Assembly: GCF_024763615.1 (NCBI RefSeq)
Contig: NC_077223.1
Location: 89,032,627-89,096,626 of the forward strand
DNA length: 64,000 nucleotides
Direction of reading: 5' to 3'
Source: Phlebotomus papatasi
Lineage: Eukaryota; Arthropoda; Insecta; Diptera; Psychodidae
Shown here: positions 39,701 through 54,700 of the stretch, piece after piece
Numbering within the stretch: position 1 is the first letter of the stretch
Layout: each line of letters starts with the position of its first letter
The notes under the pieces: generated by a model
The model's database searches: none
Seen by the model: only the letters and a program-made list of their open reading frames with translations
What the model was told of the DNA's origin: nothing
Position numbers and translations under genes: made by a program

Positions 39701-42700
39701 ATCTCCACACTTTGATTGCTGAAGTACTTCTTAAGTGCATTATCAATGGATTTTTCGTACAGGAAAGAGCACTCTGACTTTCCCATTACTCCAATCTTAA
39801 TGCATTTTAAGATTTTGCAACATTGCGTACCATTACTCTTCATATTTTTTCACCCAATTGACATTTTAAAAAGCACCTAAAAACACCCAAAATGAAGCTT
39901 TTTATTTTCAACACTGGCGCTGATGTCGCCTACTCCCCGTCATTTCACTAGACCTCACGAATTTAGAAGATCAGGCTTATCTTCTAAATTTTGGGCTGAT
40001 CCCTGAGTGTATCGACACCAATCCTCATTTTCGGGCTGATCCCTAAGCCGATCCTTGTGTCTATTTTACGCTTTAGAGTGGCTTTCATAAAATTAGATTT
40101 TGGCTTTCGAAATTATGACCGGGAACCTTTAAAAGAATTAATAAACATGGAACACGATAAGTAGCAGATAATGCTAAAGATAGTTGCTCAATCTTATTTT
40201 ACGAATTAATTTGTAAAAATAGTATTTAATTGCTTTAATTTATCGGTTTTTATTATTACCTAGTTAGTTTTCCACAGCCCTTTTGTCCTTTAACTAACTA
40301 ATTAATTGGCAAATACGGTTTAACTTTAAAAATTCGACTTTAAGTTGAAAAAGTTTTTCTATCTTTATGTCACAGAATTGATTAAAAATAAAGTTCAATT
40401 TTTTTTGCTGAATAAGACTTTTGATTGTGGGAATAAGCCGACGTTAATTGCAATCAACAATAGGGAAATCCAGAAGTCGTCGGGAAGAGACAATCACTCA
40501 GAGAATCTCAGGGATCTGAAGAAGATCCGAAAATTGTGCCAAATATTACAAAAAATTGTAAAAGACAGTGTAAGTAAGTCCCGTTCCCTCTCATGCCCTG
40601 TTGTAATCCTGACGAAAATCGTGAACAAGTCTCAGAGAAAAATTGCAAGACTTGCCCACTGATGAAGACTTGGAGATCGAGTCGAAAGCTCTGGAGAAAT
40701 TTGATGAATTTCCTTGAGTGATTGTCTCTTCCCGACGATTTTCGGATTTTCCTATTGTCGATTAAGATTTTTGAAAATGAACACAACTGTGAATTCTTGC
40801 GGCTCCGGCACATCTTTTAGATGGGTCCCGGTCAAAATCCCGAACGCCAAAATTCCGAACGCCAAAATTCCGAAAGCCAAAATCCCGAATGAGCCAAAAT
40901 CCCGAAAGCCAAAATACCGAATTCTTAAAAGTGTCACAGCTACTCCCACGATTGTACCCGCGCTTGCTGGAGGCAAAGGGAAATTTTCTGTGTCTTGGGA
41001 AATTTTCTAAACATTTTCCTCCATATGATTTCATCCCTTTCAGGATTTTGAAAATTCGGGATATTGGCTTTCGGGATTTTGGCCTTTTTGGGATTTTGGC
41101 GTTCGGGATTTTGGCTTTCGGGATTTTGGCTGCCACCGCTTTTAGATCACGAAAATTTCGTAAAATTCACATATTTTTCTCTCTCAAATATTTTGCATAT
41201 GTTCATCTCATTCTATCCCACTCAAAATTAGATTGAACAGAATTAAATTTGGTTTGATGTTCAAAAGAAGAAGAAGAAGAAGAAGAGTGCGAAAGAGTAG
41301 GATAGACTTATGCAAACAATTTGGGAAAGAAAAGGATGTAAATTTCGATTTAATGAGATTTTCATGATCTAAAAGGTGTGCCAGCGTCATTACCTTCTAA
41401 TTAATTGAAATACCAAAGATGTTTGACTCTCCATACACCCTGTATACTTGAAGGCAATTTTATTGGTGGTAATATCAGTGAGAGAATAAATGCGAAAGAT
41501 TTGCACCTCGAAGAGACATTCACGAATAAGATGAAAATTCCACAAAGTCACGGACTGTTGATTGTCATCCGGAGAGAGAAATCTCGTGACTTGTTGGGAG
41601 ATTTTTCTGCGATTGCTTCAATATGAAATGGAATGATTCTGTCGTGGCTGTATCCAAAGGTTTTTTGGATTGTTCATATATACAGCATAGAACAAGGCAA
41701 TCTTTCTCTCTGCTTTGAGAATTTTCTCAGGCAGATTCTCATGTTTCCCAATATATATCTCATCTGTGTAATACAAAATTATTGCACTAAATGTAGATCA
41801 ATTTTCTCGCCTAAAGAGGAAGTTCTTGGGTGAGAGATTGACATGAAAATTGGTTGAATTACCTTTCGATCGTGTGTCCCTCTTTCACCTAAAACACCAA
41901 TTTAAATAAAAAAAAAGTATTAACCACCTGTTTTTCTCTGGCTATATTTTTGCCCTCAATATGACAAAAAGCTGAAATTTAATGGAGTATTTTGCTAATA
42001 TTCCAATGGAAAGTTAGCTTTTTTGGGTAATTTTTCTCCGATAAGAATTATCTAAATTATGGGATAGCATTGAACTCGGCAGTAAATTTTATTACTTTGA
42101 AAAATTCAACAGTCATGAGAAAACTATTTTGTTGGAATGTTTTGTTAGGGGGGAAAAATCATGTTTTCAATATTGGTAATTTTTATTTGCAGATCGTGAA
42201 GACCAGTCAATTCTGTGCACGGGAGAATCCGGTGCTGGAAAGACGGAGAATACAAAGAAAGTGATCCAGTATTTGGCTTATGTAGCCGCTTCAAAACCAA
42301 AAGGCTCGGTATGTTTTTTTTCTTCTTTTTTCTTTCTTTTTTCAATAATGATCATTCATCATTTCACGTGTAATTTTGTGGGGGTGGCATGGGTAGTGTG
42401 AAATTGACATAAAGTCAACAATATTGGCAATTGATCTCTTTTTACTCCCCGGGTGTTATTTCTATATAACCGGTGGAGATTGCAATGGGAGATTGTGGAC
42501 ATGACACTAAACGATATTCTCAACAGTATTGTCTTGCATCATTTGCATTTTCTTCAACAACTCTCGATATAATTTAATGTGGGGAGAGAGTGGCAAAACG
42601 GCACGAGAGATGGACATTCGGTTATTACCCGGACCAAGTGGGTTGCCTATTTTGTCATAGGCTGTAAAATATGTGTGTGTGTGTGTGTGTGGAGAGCACT

Positions 42701-45700
42701 TAAGAAAGTGTTTATCTACGGATAATTGGAATTTATGATTAATTGACACAATGCAGCAATTCAATTGTGTATAAAATTTTTATTTACTTTTATCAGTACA
42801 AAGTTTTCTTATACATCAAGAATTTACGATTTTACAGAAGAATGAATGAATTTGTCAAGGAGGGTAAACAATGATGAAGGCTTTGGGATACGGTTGAAAA
42901 TTGGACAATACATAAATCATTTTAATAGCGGTCTTAGGAATTCTCTTGCTTATGTTACTATTCTCAACTCTCTTGCATTTTCTCTTACAAAATTACTTGT
43001 AATAAATTCTATGCAAATCAGTGTGCAACTATAAGGCAATCAATATTCGAAAATTTGGCAAAAAGCATTTCTTATCACCGTTTGATTCATTTTAAGTAGA
43101 AACATGTTTCACCAGGTTCTTTTATACAACTTCTGATGCTATTTTATTTTTGCAGTTTCCTTAATCAGGCTGTGATTAATTAAAGTGAATCACAAAACTA
43201 TTTTAAAATGCAAAGAGTGTCGCATACCTGATTTAGTTAAATAATAGAGCTATTACGAACAGCGGGAGGGTGGGGAACGTTGAGGCACCGGATTTTTTAA
43301 GACTCGTGTGTCAAACGTTTATCCACTAGATTGAAGATAACTGAATCCAGCTAGTTTCTCTTGGATTTTGATTAAAATTTTACATTTGCGAAATTTATAT
43401 TGAAAACAAAATAAAATATATTTAGCACAGGAATGTACTAATCTGCGTCAGTTCATATTTGCCATTTTATTTGATAAACAAAACAAGAAAAATTAGTAGG
43501 GGGAAATGGGGCTGCTTTGAATTGTGGGGCTACATTGATATACACAGAAAAAAATATTTTGTAAATATGTTCGTAAATGTTTGTGAATTCCTACGGGGGT
43601 GTTACGAAATGCTCGTGAATCGTATAACCCACAAACATGTTCGTAAAAGTTTGTACTTTTTTCACAAACATTGTTCGTAACATGATAACTTGACGAGCAT
43701 TTTTTGTACTTTTACATACATTTTTTCGTAAATGTTCGTAAACACACAAAAAATGTCCGTAGAATTTTGTCATTTGTTCGTATATGTTTGTTTTCATGTC
43801 GAACATTTTACGGACAAATGACAAAATTTTACGAACATTTACGAACAAATGTTTGTAAAAGTACAAAAAATATTCGTCAAATGATCATGTTACGAGCAAT
43901 GTTTGTAAAAAAAAGTACAAACTTTTACGAACTTGTTTGTGGGTTATACAATTCACGAGCATTTTGTAACTACCCTATAGGAATTCACAAACATTTACGA
44001 AAATTTTTACAAAATATTTTTTTCTGTGTAGATAGGGGGAGGTGGGTCTACTTTGAGTTGTGGTACTACAACAATTTTTTCTGATATTTTTAAAAGAAAC
44101 TAAGCATTACCGTAATGTAATTCAGATAGCTAAAACAATTGTGGACCTAAATTAAATTTTGGTACGACCCAACTTCCTTCAGAAATATGCGAAAAAATCG
44201 TATATCAATGTAGTCCCAATGTTCAAAGTAACCCCATCTCCCTTTTCGCATATTTATAAAGAAAGCTGGAGTTCACAATTATTTTATTTAGTATCACAAT
44301 TGTTTTGTAGGGCTAAATTACATTACATTACAATCCAGTTTGCTTCAGAAATGTGCGAAAAGAATCGTATATAAAATTTTAGCTCCACAGTTCAAAGTAG
44401 CTCCACTTTCCCCTATTCCTACTTCTTTGGAACATAGGACTTACTGAATACTTATTAAGATATAGGGGGAGGCTTTGATCGTTCGCACATACGCTACCTT
44501 CAGACACTTCATATTTCTCCCATATTCCTTTATGAATCTCACATATGGCTATATATTGTAATAGCTAACCTTAAATCCCATCTTTCCTGAAAAAATTGAG
44601 AGTCTAATCCTTTTTTCCTAGTTTCAGGAAACAAAAAATAAAAACAGGTCCAAAACTGTAATTTTGCTGTGCAATATTTCATACGATTGTGCAGAATTAA
44701 TATCACTTTTCTGAAAAACTACTATCACAAAGGGTAGAAGGGTTATTAGGAATCAGATTTATGTAAAAATCTTTTAGGCTGAACAGGCACTTTTTGTGGG
44801 TGGAACAAAATTCACAAACTTGACTCAGATTCATCGATCGCATATAGAAGACTGCTTCTTTCAGATATTTTCCAGGAAACTTCATTTTAGATACGATCCC
44901 TCATATTCACATCTATTGTAATCTACCGATTTGATCCACCACTAAAAAGGAAAACTTAAAAATCGTAAAGTTGATAAACAAGAAGTAATTTGACTCAAAT
45001 AGGCTGCAGTTGAGTAATTATTAAGCAATTTTGCATTTCTTTGATATAAAAATATTTTTCAAGCTTGCACAAACTGAATGTGCAATGAAAGAATCACATC
45101 TGCAATAAGCTCATACAGTTTACAACTGGTTTTTTGACAATCTTTGACATAACCTCACTATTGTGTTGTTTTGCATGACAAAGGAAAGAAATTGTCCGTG
45201 AGAAGCTGTTTTGTGAAAATTTTAGCTTGTTCACCTGCTGAAGCTCAATATCTGTGCTAAATCCCGATTCCTGCAGCTGCAGGAACAGAGAAATCTTCAA
45301 TGATGCGCATTCAAACGTTTTTGTGCATATCCGGCTCCGTGGAGGAATGGTGGAATCTTGTGTGGTCTTCTCGCTTGCAGAGTTTTAGTCAATTTTTAGC
45401 TTTAAAAACTTATTGATTCGTGTAAATTTGGTGATATTTGGACTTTTCAAGAAAGTATTCATCAGATTTAACCGTTTCCGGAGTGAAATTCTCGTAGAAT
45501 CAAGCAAAAAAATGGTTTTTAGTGTCAATAAAACATCTCTCAGAAAAGTTCCAAAAAAGTGATATTAAAATGTTTTATTCCTTATAAAAATGGTTTAATT
45601 AAGTAGATTAGAGTTCCCTTTAAACAATGATGTGCAACTTTTAGTGTCCGGTGCAAAATTTACGGTGAAAATGGGGTGTTCAATGATGGCGTGAATCGTG

Positions 45701-48700
45701 TGCGATAATAGAAACTTGATTCATCTATCGGATAAATCGCCATTAAATTTTCATTTTCCTCTGGAGGAAAATCTAAGGATTTCCTGGAATTTTGTTTGGT
45801 GGGATTATGAAGCTTATAAGTAAGACATTTTTTTGGCATAGTTGGAGAATCCATACAGTTTGCATGGTAGTCAGAAAAAATCACTGAACTTGAACATCAT
45901 TTTTGTATGCGAAAGTTCAAAGCCTCCCCCTACCGTGATTGTACTAAATCTCAAGGATGTTCTAAAAATGCTTCTATAATATTTTGAAAAAAAGTCACAT
46001 GAAAAGCAAGGTAATCTAATCTGGGAAGTAAAGAAATTAATAATGCAGAAACATTTTCAAGAAAAGAAAAAGAAACTTGAGAATGATCAACAGGTAGTTG
46101 GTTCAAAATGACTTAGCACTACATAGAAAGTATAAAAGTGTATAAAAGAAGGAATGTTCAAATTCTAATACAACAGTTACTGATTTTTTTAAGGAAAAGT
46201 TTATTTAGTACTAAAAATAACTAAAAATTTTCATGGAAAAGAAAAAACAATCGTGTGTATTTTCTTAAAATTTGAAATAGTGTTTACAAAATCAGTTTGC
46301 AACTGAATAAAAAATATTTAAGTAAAATTTTTTGTGAATATTAATTCCTACAGAGGACTTCCGTTTCCGATATGTTCGTAAATCGTAATAACTCACTAAA
46401 AAGTTTGTAAAAGTTCGAACTTTTCGCACAAACATTGTTCGTAATATAATCACTTTATAAGCATTTCTTTTTTGTACAAACATTTGTTCGTAAGTGATTG
46501 TAAACATACAGAAAGTCTTCCTAATTTTTTTTTCATTTATTTGTAAAGTTTTGCCAGTCAAACAAAAATGTATGAACAAATGTTTGTAAAATAACAAAAA
46601 AATGCTCGTCAAGTGATAATGTTACAAGAAATGTTTATGAAAAAGTAGAACTTTTACAAACTTTTTAGTTGCATTTCACAAACTTACGAACAATTTTATG
46701 AAATATTTTGTTTTGATGTGTAGTCATATAAAACGATGAGAAAATCCCAAAATTCGAAATTAGGTTCTGTTCAAAATTACCCTATTGTACATTATCACGA
46801 ATTTGATAAAAAGGACTTCAAATTCCTTCTCCAAGACTGATTTGGTAAGACTACTTTTCCTGTGAAAAATATAAATTTGTCTGTTTAGAAGGTTTAGAAC
46901 ATGCATGTGCTAAAAATTAGCTATGGGGTTGGAGTGTTGTTATAAGCCTATTAATACAGATGTTAAACTTCGCTGAAAGCAAAAGGAAATTTTTAGGTTT
47001 TATGGGAAATTATTCCTCGCATTGTCCTCCGTATAATTTTGTCCCTTTCAGGATATTAACCCTTTCGGGATTTTGGCCGGCATCGTTTCTTTTATAAGTT
47101 TAAGAACCTGAATTAATTATTACCATTAATTCTCTGAATTTAATTCAGATTCTTACGAATTCCTAAATTGATCTTTTTATTCGGGATTTCGGTTTTTGGG
47201 ATCTCGGCTTTCGGGATTTTGGTGCTGGGGATTTCGGTTTTTTTTTTTAGGGATTTTGGCTGCATCACTTAACCCTTTAACGACGAGACAGTTTTCACTG
47301 ACAGAAAGTCATGCAATAAAAATGAAACCGATTAACAAAATTTGTAAAAGGTTCTACATCTAACTTTAGAACATTCAACAGAGTTTGATTCGGTGTACTT
47401 TTTATCTCTATGAGCGACAGGGACAAAAATAGCCGAAAAATTTAAGTAATTTTTCTGACAATACCAGTGACTGTTAATTTTCGCTCTAATGAAAAATATT
47501 ATGTTTGAGTATTTTAGTTTCTTTTTCCAAAACGGTTTGACTTAAAAAAATTGGAAGTATACAAAATAATTAAAATAAAATTTCAATATGAGAATTTAAA
47601 AATTGATCACTTTAAGCTTAAAAATTTACTATGTGGCAAATAGCTGAAGATTTGCAAAAAATATCCTAGATTCCTTCAACCTTCTAGTTTACGATTACGT
47701 ACTAACATTAGGAAGAAATAAATTTAGGTAGTCAGGAAAAAATATTTTCTTTATGGGACACCGGTGTTCCAATCGTCCTTAAAGGGTTAAAATATGCTCT
47801 TCTGAATTCCAGAGTGTTATGAAAAATATCAAGAAAAAAAGAAACATTATAATTATCACTTTAATGACTTCTTCAATTTTTCGAACATTCCACTTTTTTA
47901 TTTAGTACACGCATGTACTAAAAGTAGAAGATTATTTTAATTGTGAGAGACACTTAATAAAAAAAGAACAGATGTTAAAAGCTGTTTGAGCTGCCTTCCA
48001 AAATTGTCCCGAAAAATCTCAATGAAAAAAAGCACAAACAAGTGAGAGAACAAATTGATTTAATTTTTGGCATTAATCAATCCTTCTCAAGAGCTAATTG
48101 GTGGGAATTCGTGAGTGGATTTTTTTTAAATGTTTTTATTGAAGAGCTTCCATCCAATTTTAGTTCATATGACAAAATTGGTGCGAAAACAAACTGCGGG
48201 AAGGATTTTTTACTTGTCACCGCTCTCTTTTGACAAAAAATAATAATAATAATGAGATAATATGTAATATGCTGCTATTATTGGTAAATCACAACTGGAA
48301 AGGAATTATAAAAGCCATTCGTTGCTCTCTCCTCCTTCTTCTTCATTCGTGAAAAAAAAAATTATGCTCTCTGTGGATGTGTTGTTGTGGTGAAAAACGA
48401 CATTCCCGATATGGTAAAGGTTGTCTTGTCTTGTAAATGTTACTCGATTCTATTTTGGCCGAATATGGATTGAATTAAATGAGTACCGTGTGTAAAGTCA
48501 TTTTGTTATTTTATTTTTCATTCATGTGTCTCTCTCTTTTCACCATATGTTTTTCTCAAACTGATGGGATTGTTCGATAAAATTTGTGCCAATTTTTCCC
48601 TTCTTTTACACTAAACCTCACCACATTCAATTTTTCATTTTGGTGTTGATGGTGGAACAAGGACGAGTGGTTTAGAGCTAAGTATATATGTATCAGAAGA

Positions 48701-51700
48701 AAAAAACTTTAGGTGCGTTTTCTTTTTACGCTAAACTCGTGATGAGCGACGAAAGAAAAATAATGGCTTAATTAGATGGGCTTTGCCGAGAGAGAAGAGG
48801 GAATATAGAGACGGTGATTTCTCGGTTATAGAGGAAAAATTCATGTTGATACTTTGGGCGTCAATGTAAATTTTGCCAGCCAAAAATGCTCAAGGAGTTG
48901 GCGTTTTGTGGCAATAATTCGGAAATGGAGAATTTTAATTGAGACCAGAATAACTAACAAAGTCTTTTGCTACGTTCATTACATTACCTGACGAATGATC
49001 TTTTTTTTGTGTTGCTGCCGCAAATTTTATGCAAATCCCCTTCAGATGAAAAATTGCGGTGCCAATTGGTGTATTTTGCTCGCAAACAGTTGATTTTGTA
49101 CGCCAAGAATATACTGTTGAGAATTGAAAGAATGTGTAGGATTGGTAGTGATTAATTTATTAAAGAGTCTCTTTTTCATGTGAGGGAAAATAATAATATT
49201 AAATGTTTGAGAATTGCGAGAGATGAAATATAATATTCTAAATAGAATATCACGAGCTCAAATGAGAGGGAGTTTGTTGTTAGTGAAGTGAAAAAAAAAT
49301 AGGCGCAATATTCAGCTCTATTTACGTGATTTTAGTATATTAAATATAACCTCGAAGATGCTTATCTTTTTGATGTTTGCGAGAAAAGAGGAGAATATAT
49401 ACTATATAGCAAAATTACATCAAGTTTTCCAACTCCACGCATTTTACTAATTAATTGTGCATACACGGTACTTGCAATTAATTGTGATTTATATGAGATT
49501 AAATGGGTTTAATCGATGGGACAAATAAAATGACAATGGAGTGAGAGCAATCTTTACTAATTGATGAGGAAGATTTTGATGGTGGTTTACGTATTTATCA
49601 CATTTAATGAGTTGAATGTGTTATACATATGTCAAAAATTTTGATTCTTGAAAAAAATCAAATTTGGTGAGTTACTCAATAAAAGAAATCGAAATCTTTA
49701 CATTAAATCAGATTTTAAGATAGTTGTAGGGAAAGCGGAAGTTCCTTACAATAACTTTAGACCAGTAAAATTTCATGAAATCAAAATTCGCGTTCCTTTC
49801 TTTCTCGGAAAAAAAATTTCATAATGTGAATTTTGACTTTATGAATTGTCCTGACCTGAAAGGTATACCGGAGCCATTATGGTTATCAAAATCTTCAAAA
49901 TTTCTTTAACTTAATTTTCATCTTGTTCCCTAAATTGACGTCATAGTTATTTTGCATTAATTGTGTCATACAGTCTACGTTAGATGAATAAAATATGCAT
50001 TCAAAATTAAAGGATTGTGTAAAGACCTTTTTGTGAACTTCATAGGGCAACCCTAATTCGAGCAGTCTGACACATAATCTCAACAAAAGTAAGAACGGTA
50101 GCAAGTCATTATCTTGTCACAAATTAGAACTAATTCAAAAACGTCTTTACATGCGAGAAATAATAAACAAATAAATCATTCTTAAATTCTGACAATTATT
50201 TAGTCTAAAAGTGCTAGAATGATTAGCAATAAAATCGATACAGTGTCAAAACTGCTAGAATTGATGAAACCGCTTGAAACACAGAGCTAATTTCAACCAA
50301 TTACAAAAATGCCATGATTACTAAACAAGTTCATTGTCGATTTTTCATTTATAAGTATGATCAAAAATTATAATTGCTACAATTGCGTAACAAATATATC
50401 AAAAGTGAAAAAGATTCCCCAGAAAAAATGTGCAAGCCATTGTGAAGAGGCGTCAATCTCCAGGCAGGCTTAAGACAAGGTGGCTGAATCAATTTCAGAA
50501 ACTTGCCTTAAAGCGCCTTGGGATCGAACCTGAACATCTTCCTGAAATGGCGGAGGATCGGAAACCGTGGGCTGCTAAATTGGATGTCATACGCCCGCGA
50601 TCACAAGGAGGATAAGCAGTTGAAAATGATGATGATGATATGTCAAAAGTGCTAGAACTTATTAATTCAAACAAATTTAAAATACTCTATTAAATATTTT
50701 GAACATAAATCAAAGAACATTAGTTTTTTTGCATTATAATCCGGTACCAATCAAAATCCCGAAAGCAAGTCAAAAGTCAAAATCACGGAAGCTAAAACCC
50801 TTAAAAGCCACATTCCCAAAAAAGCCAAAAAAAAATACACTTTTAGGAATTCAGTATTTTAGCGTTCGAGTTTTTAGCTTTTGGGATCTTGGCTTTCGGG
50901 ATCTTGGTTTTTCGCGATTTTGGCGTTCTGGATTTTAGCTTTCGGGATTTTGAACCATAGGGATTTTGGCTTTTCGAGAAATGGCTTATTCAAAATTTTG
51001 GTATTTTCGGAATTTTGATCCATTCGATATTTTGGCTATTCAGGATTTCTTTTCGAGATTTCGACTTTTTCTTTTGATTTTGGTTTTCAGAATTTTGGTT
51101 TCTGGGATTTTGTCCTTGTCGAGATTCCGGCGTTTGGCATTTTGGCTTCCGGGATTTTGATCCGGACCGTTCTAATTAAGTGATAAGAGTTATAGAAATT
51201 ATATAACCGGGTTTGAATTTACGTCGAAATTGCTAGAATTAGAGTTGTTGAGCTCGATTAATACTTGATATACAAGTTTAAGTTAGTTTTAATTAGTTAA
51301 TTTTGGAATTAGAATAATTAAAGTCATTCTATTCATTTTTAATTTGAAGAAACATTTAGTGGCTTCATTTTTCCCATTTTTTTTATTAAAATAAAAAATA
51401 TATATAAGCGCTAGTTTTAAAATATAAAGCTAAGTTTTCACTATTTCATTACCCGTTATACGCTAATGTTATTCTTTTGTAATTAATGTGTATATATTCC
51501 TTTTTTTATTTTCTTTTTTGCTATTCCTCAAAATTTTTACAAAAACCTTTTGTAAAACACCTCTCCACGCTGTAAATCGGATGTTATTCAAAATGCTTTT
51601 TGATGCACCTCCGCACTGATTCTTCAAAACTTCTTCACACAAAATCAACACAAATCAACAATCATCAATGCAGGGACCCAGCCCAGCTCTTATTATTGTG

Positions 51701-54700
51701 AGTACAAAATTTTCCTTTCTTGTATTTTGTTGACATTAACTTTTTTTTTGGGTAACCTTCCATTAATTTTTTTTTAAATTCTTTTTATCATATAATTTTA
51801 ATCAATGTTCATATAACACCAATATTTTATTTTTTACCTTTTAAGGAACGATATTTTTTTTCCTTTTGCGTCTTTTTTGATTTGACAATATTAATCATAA
51901 CATTTGTTGAAGGATGCTAAAAATGAATTTGATGACTGACTTTTCTTTTCGTTTTCCTTCGTGATTTATCCTTGCGTTTGTGTTTTGTGCAGAACCACAC
52001 AACAACATTTGCGGTAAAGTATTTTCTTACAAGAAAAAAAATCTACATTCGAATTTGCCTTTGGAAATTTGTTAACATTAATTTTTGATAACATTGTATT
52101 GATTATCTTCTTCGCTGTCGTATCATTTAGTTTAATTTGATTGTTATGATGCAAGGAAGGAAATTGAGTTTTTTTTTTGCTGACTCAATTATTGCACTTT
52201 GCTGTTTGTTGTTTTTAACATTTTTTTGGTATTAATTGCGTAAATGTTTTCTTTGATAAAATTTGAGAAAGAAGTGCACGTAATAATTTTCGTAAAGTTT
52301 AAAATTTTAATGATTTTGCTGCATTGATTTAAAACAGGCAGATTTTTGTGTGGAACTGAGAAAAAATACTTTGAATTGTTGACTGTATCTTGAGATGTAA
52401 CAGAGTTTATTGGAGACTTTGCATCAATGCAAAATGGGGGGAAGGCACTCTTAAATTATTCTTCATTTGACTCTCTATCGAACTCTATTCAATTTAACTT
52501 TCAATTACTCAAGATCAGCTCAATTTCTCATTGATCTCCATTGATCACCATCTCCTTCTCTAACTGTTGCATTTTGTATTGACAAAGTGAAATTTTCTTT
52601 GGGTGAATTGGTTCTGTTTGGACAAATAAGTCTATTAAGAGGGCATGGAACAACTGTGCATTAATGTTTAGTCGTGGAAATTGAGGCAAAATTGCAATAT
52701 GCAAATATCTTGTGGGCAAATGAGGCACAATTCTTTCTAAAAAGTATGAAATGTGTTTGTGAAGTCTGTGATGCTTTTTTAGTATCTTGTGTGCTGTCTG
52801 TAATTTGTGTTTGATTCAATACTGCACATTAGACTTTTTTATGGTTTCAATATCATCTCTACTGGCTTGAAAATCGATGAAAATGATCACTGTGAGATGT
52901 ATCCTCATTTCACAAAATTTCTGCATGATTGAAAATTATTTTCTATTGCGCTTTTGCAGTAAGGAATTTACAGGCTTATTCAATATTTGAAACAGTATTT
53001 TTTTATTATATAATTTGTTATTTTAAATTTTATTTCATATTCATTTAAATTATCTTATTTATAAATTACTTAAAAATGGCGTTTCGATGGCGAATAGTTG
53101 GCAAAAACTGGACTAAAGGCCTCTACATATTGGGAGCAATTTTCGTCAAAAATTGCTTTTTTGAAGGAAATCGTCTGTACTCTGTGCAGATGATGTGTAG
53201 AGCCATTAAAGAAAGTAACAGAAAGAAAACTTTGTTTCAGTAGTGATCTTTACTTATGATTTATGCTTCTCTTTAATTTTATGATTTTGCAATTTATCCT
53301 TTTTTTTTTACAACTAATTAACTTCTTGTGAATATAACTATTTTAGTGAGAAAACTAAAAAAATGTAAAGGATAAAAAAATTATCCATATTTTCAAAATA
53401 GAAGATAAAGTTTAATTTCTGATTTGTATCATAAAATTTTGAAGGAAATGGATAGTGAGAAGTTATATAGGAGATGTGATCATAATTTGGGACAGCATGC
53501 ATATAAGCACGAATGAAATCATTAGGAAGTGTCGTTTAGAGCCTTAACAAACAGTTTATCGTCTTTGCTTTTTCTAAAATTAATCTTAATACGCTTAAAA
53601 AAAAATAAATATGTAGAGAATTTGACTGAAATTTTATACGCCTTGCTTGTAATTTTGGACACTGCTTGTAATTTTGGACAGCTAATCTGCCTCAATAGGA
53701 TGCCCATTGTTTTTCATTTAAAGAACTTAACTTATCAAGTCACATTCCTGTTTATTAGAAAATACTATAGAATGTTCCAAGGAGCCCGGAAGCTTCCTGT
53801 ATCATTCACTAAAGTGACCTGACTTCGATATTCCAAGTACGCGCTGATTCACGCATTCCTTCGTCTTTCCAGGACTCTTTTCTTTTAAGGCTTTTTGCAC
53901 TTCATCTCGTTCGTAGAGATGATGATTCTTTGTTTCTTCAGGCATGTTTCCAACCTAGTCATCACAAAAGCTAAAAATTTTCGATATTTCGAGAAATAAA
54001 ACACCTGTCCGAAATAGCTAGCCTCACTAGTGAATCTCTGACAAAATTGTTAATTTTTCACACGACAAACGTAATTCATGAACCAAACCTTACTTCAGAT
54101 TAAATGAACAAATCACTATTAACGTGAATCGACATAATGTTCAATGAATATTTAATAATATCACTTGAAAATATCGAGGAAAGATTGTTAGTATTTCACC
54201 ACAGCTTAATAATACAGAAGTAAACATAAAGTTCCGTCATATTTCATTTAAGAAACTGCTCACACTGAAGTTTCAATAAAGGAAATTAAATTCAAATTAT
54301 GTTCAAAATTCAACGTATTTATAATTTTAATCAATTTATTTATAATGTCCAAAATTACCCTCAAAGTGTCCGAAATTACAAGCTGTCCCAAAATATGAGC
54401 ACTTTCCCTACTCTATGATTTTTTTTTTACCTGGAAAATCTGTCTTTTGAAATATAATTTGATACAGGCAAGAGCCTCTCGACATTCATTTTTCTATACG
54501 TTTTTTCTATATAGAGGAATTAAAAATTAATGGCAATTTTTTTTTCTAAAGAGAATTGACTTATCATTCTGATAGATTTCGAAATTGTGTGTTGAAAACT
54601 AATACATATTTCGTAATGTTCGCTGAAATAATACAAGAATTACCAGTAAATTTGTTTAAGTTGCGGTGCAATAGGGGAGACTGGGGCACATGTAACCATT

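Larger units (their letters stand above)
35790..42192 (+). other. zip: zip intron 3 (6.4 kb)
   Basis: Ends with acceptor TTTTATTTGCAG. It carries three inverted-repeat elements between 39572 and 41134 and an (AAG)n tract at about 41265-41286. 35800-38270 and 41290-42180 are AT-rich and unremarkable. 38270-38720 is somewhat less AT-rich with a charged 71-codon frame that I do not regard as a gene. Confidence 0.85.

Noticed and set aside
40762..41136. frames encoding repeated KIPNAKIPKAKIP-like peptides
   Set aside because: These are translations of the tandem 16-17 bp arms of the foldback element, not a repeat protein.
43591..44084. 126- and 91-codon frames on both strands
   Set aside because: They read the two arms of the large palindrome. 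Near-mirror peptides on both strands are expected there.
50745..51170. CRISPR-like spaced repeats
   Set aside because: The units are contiguous, degenerate and inverted between arms, with no unique spacers, in an animal genome.
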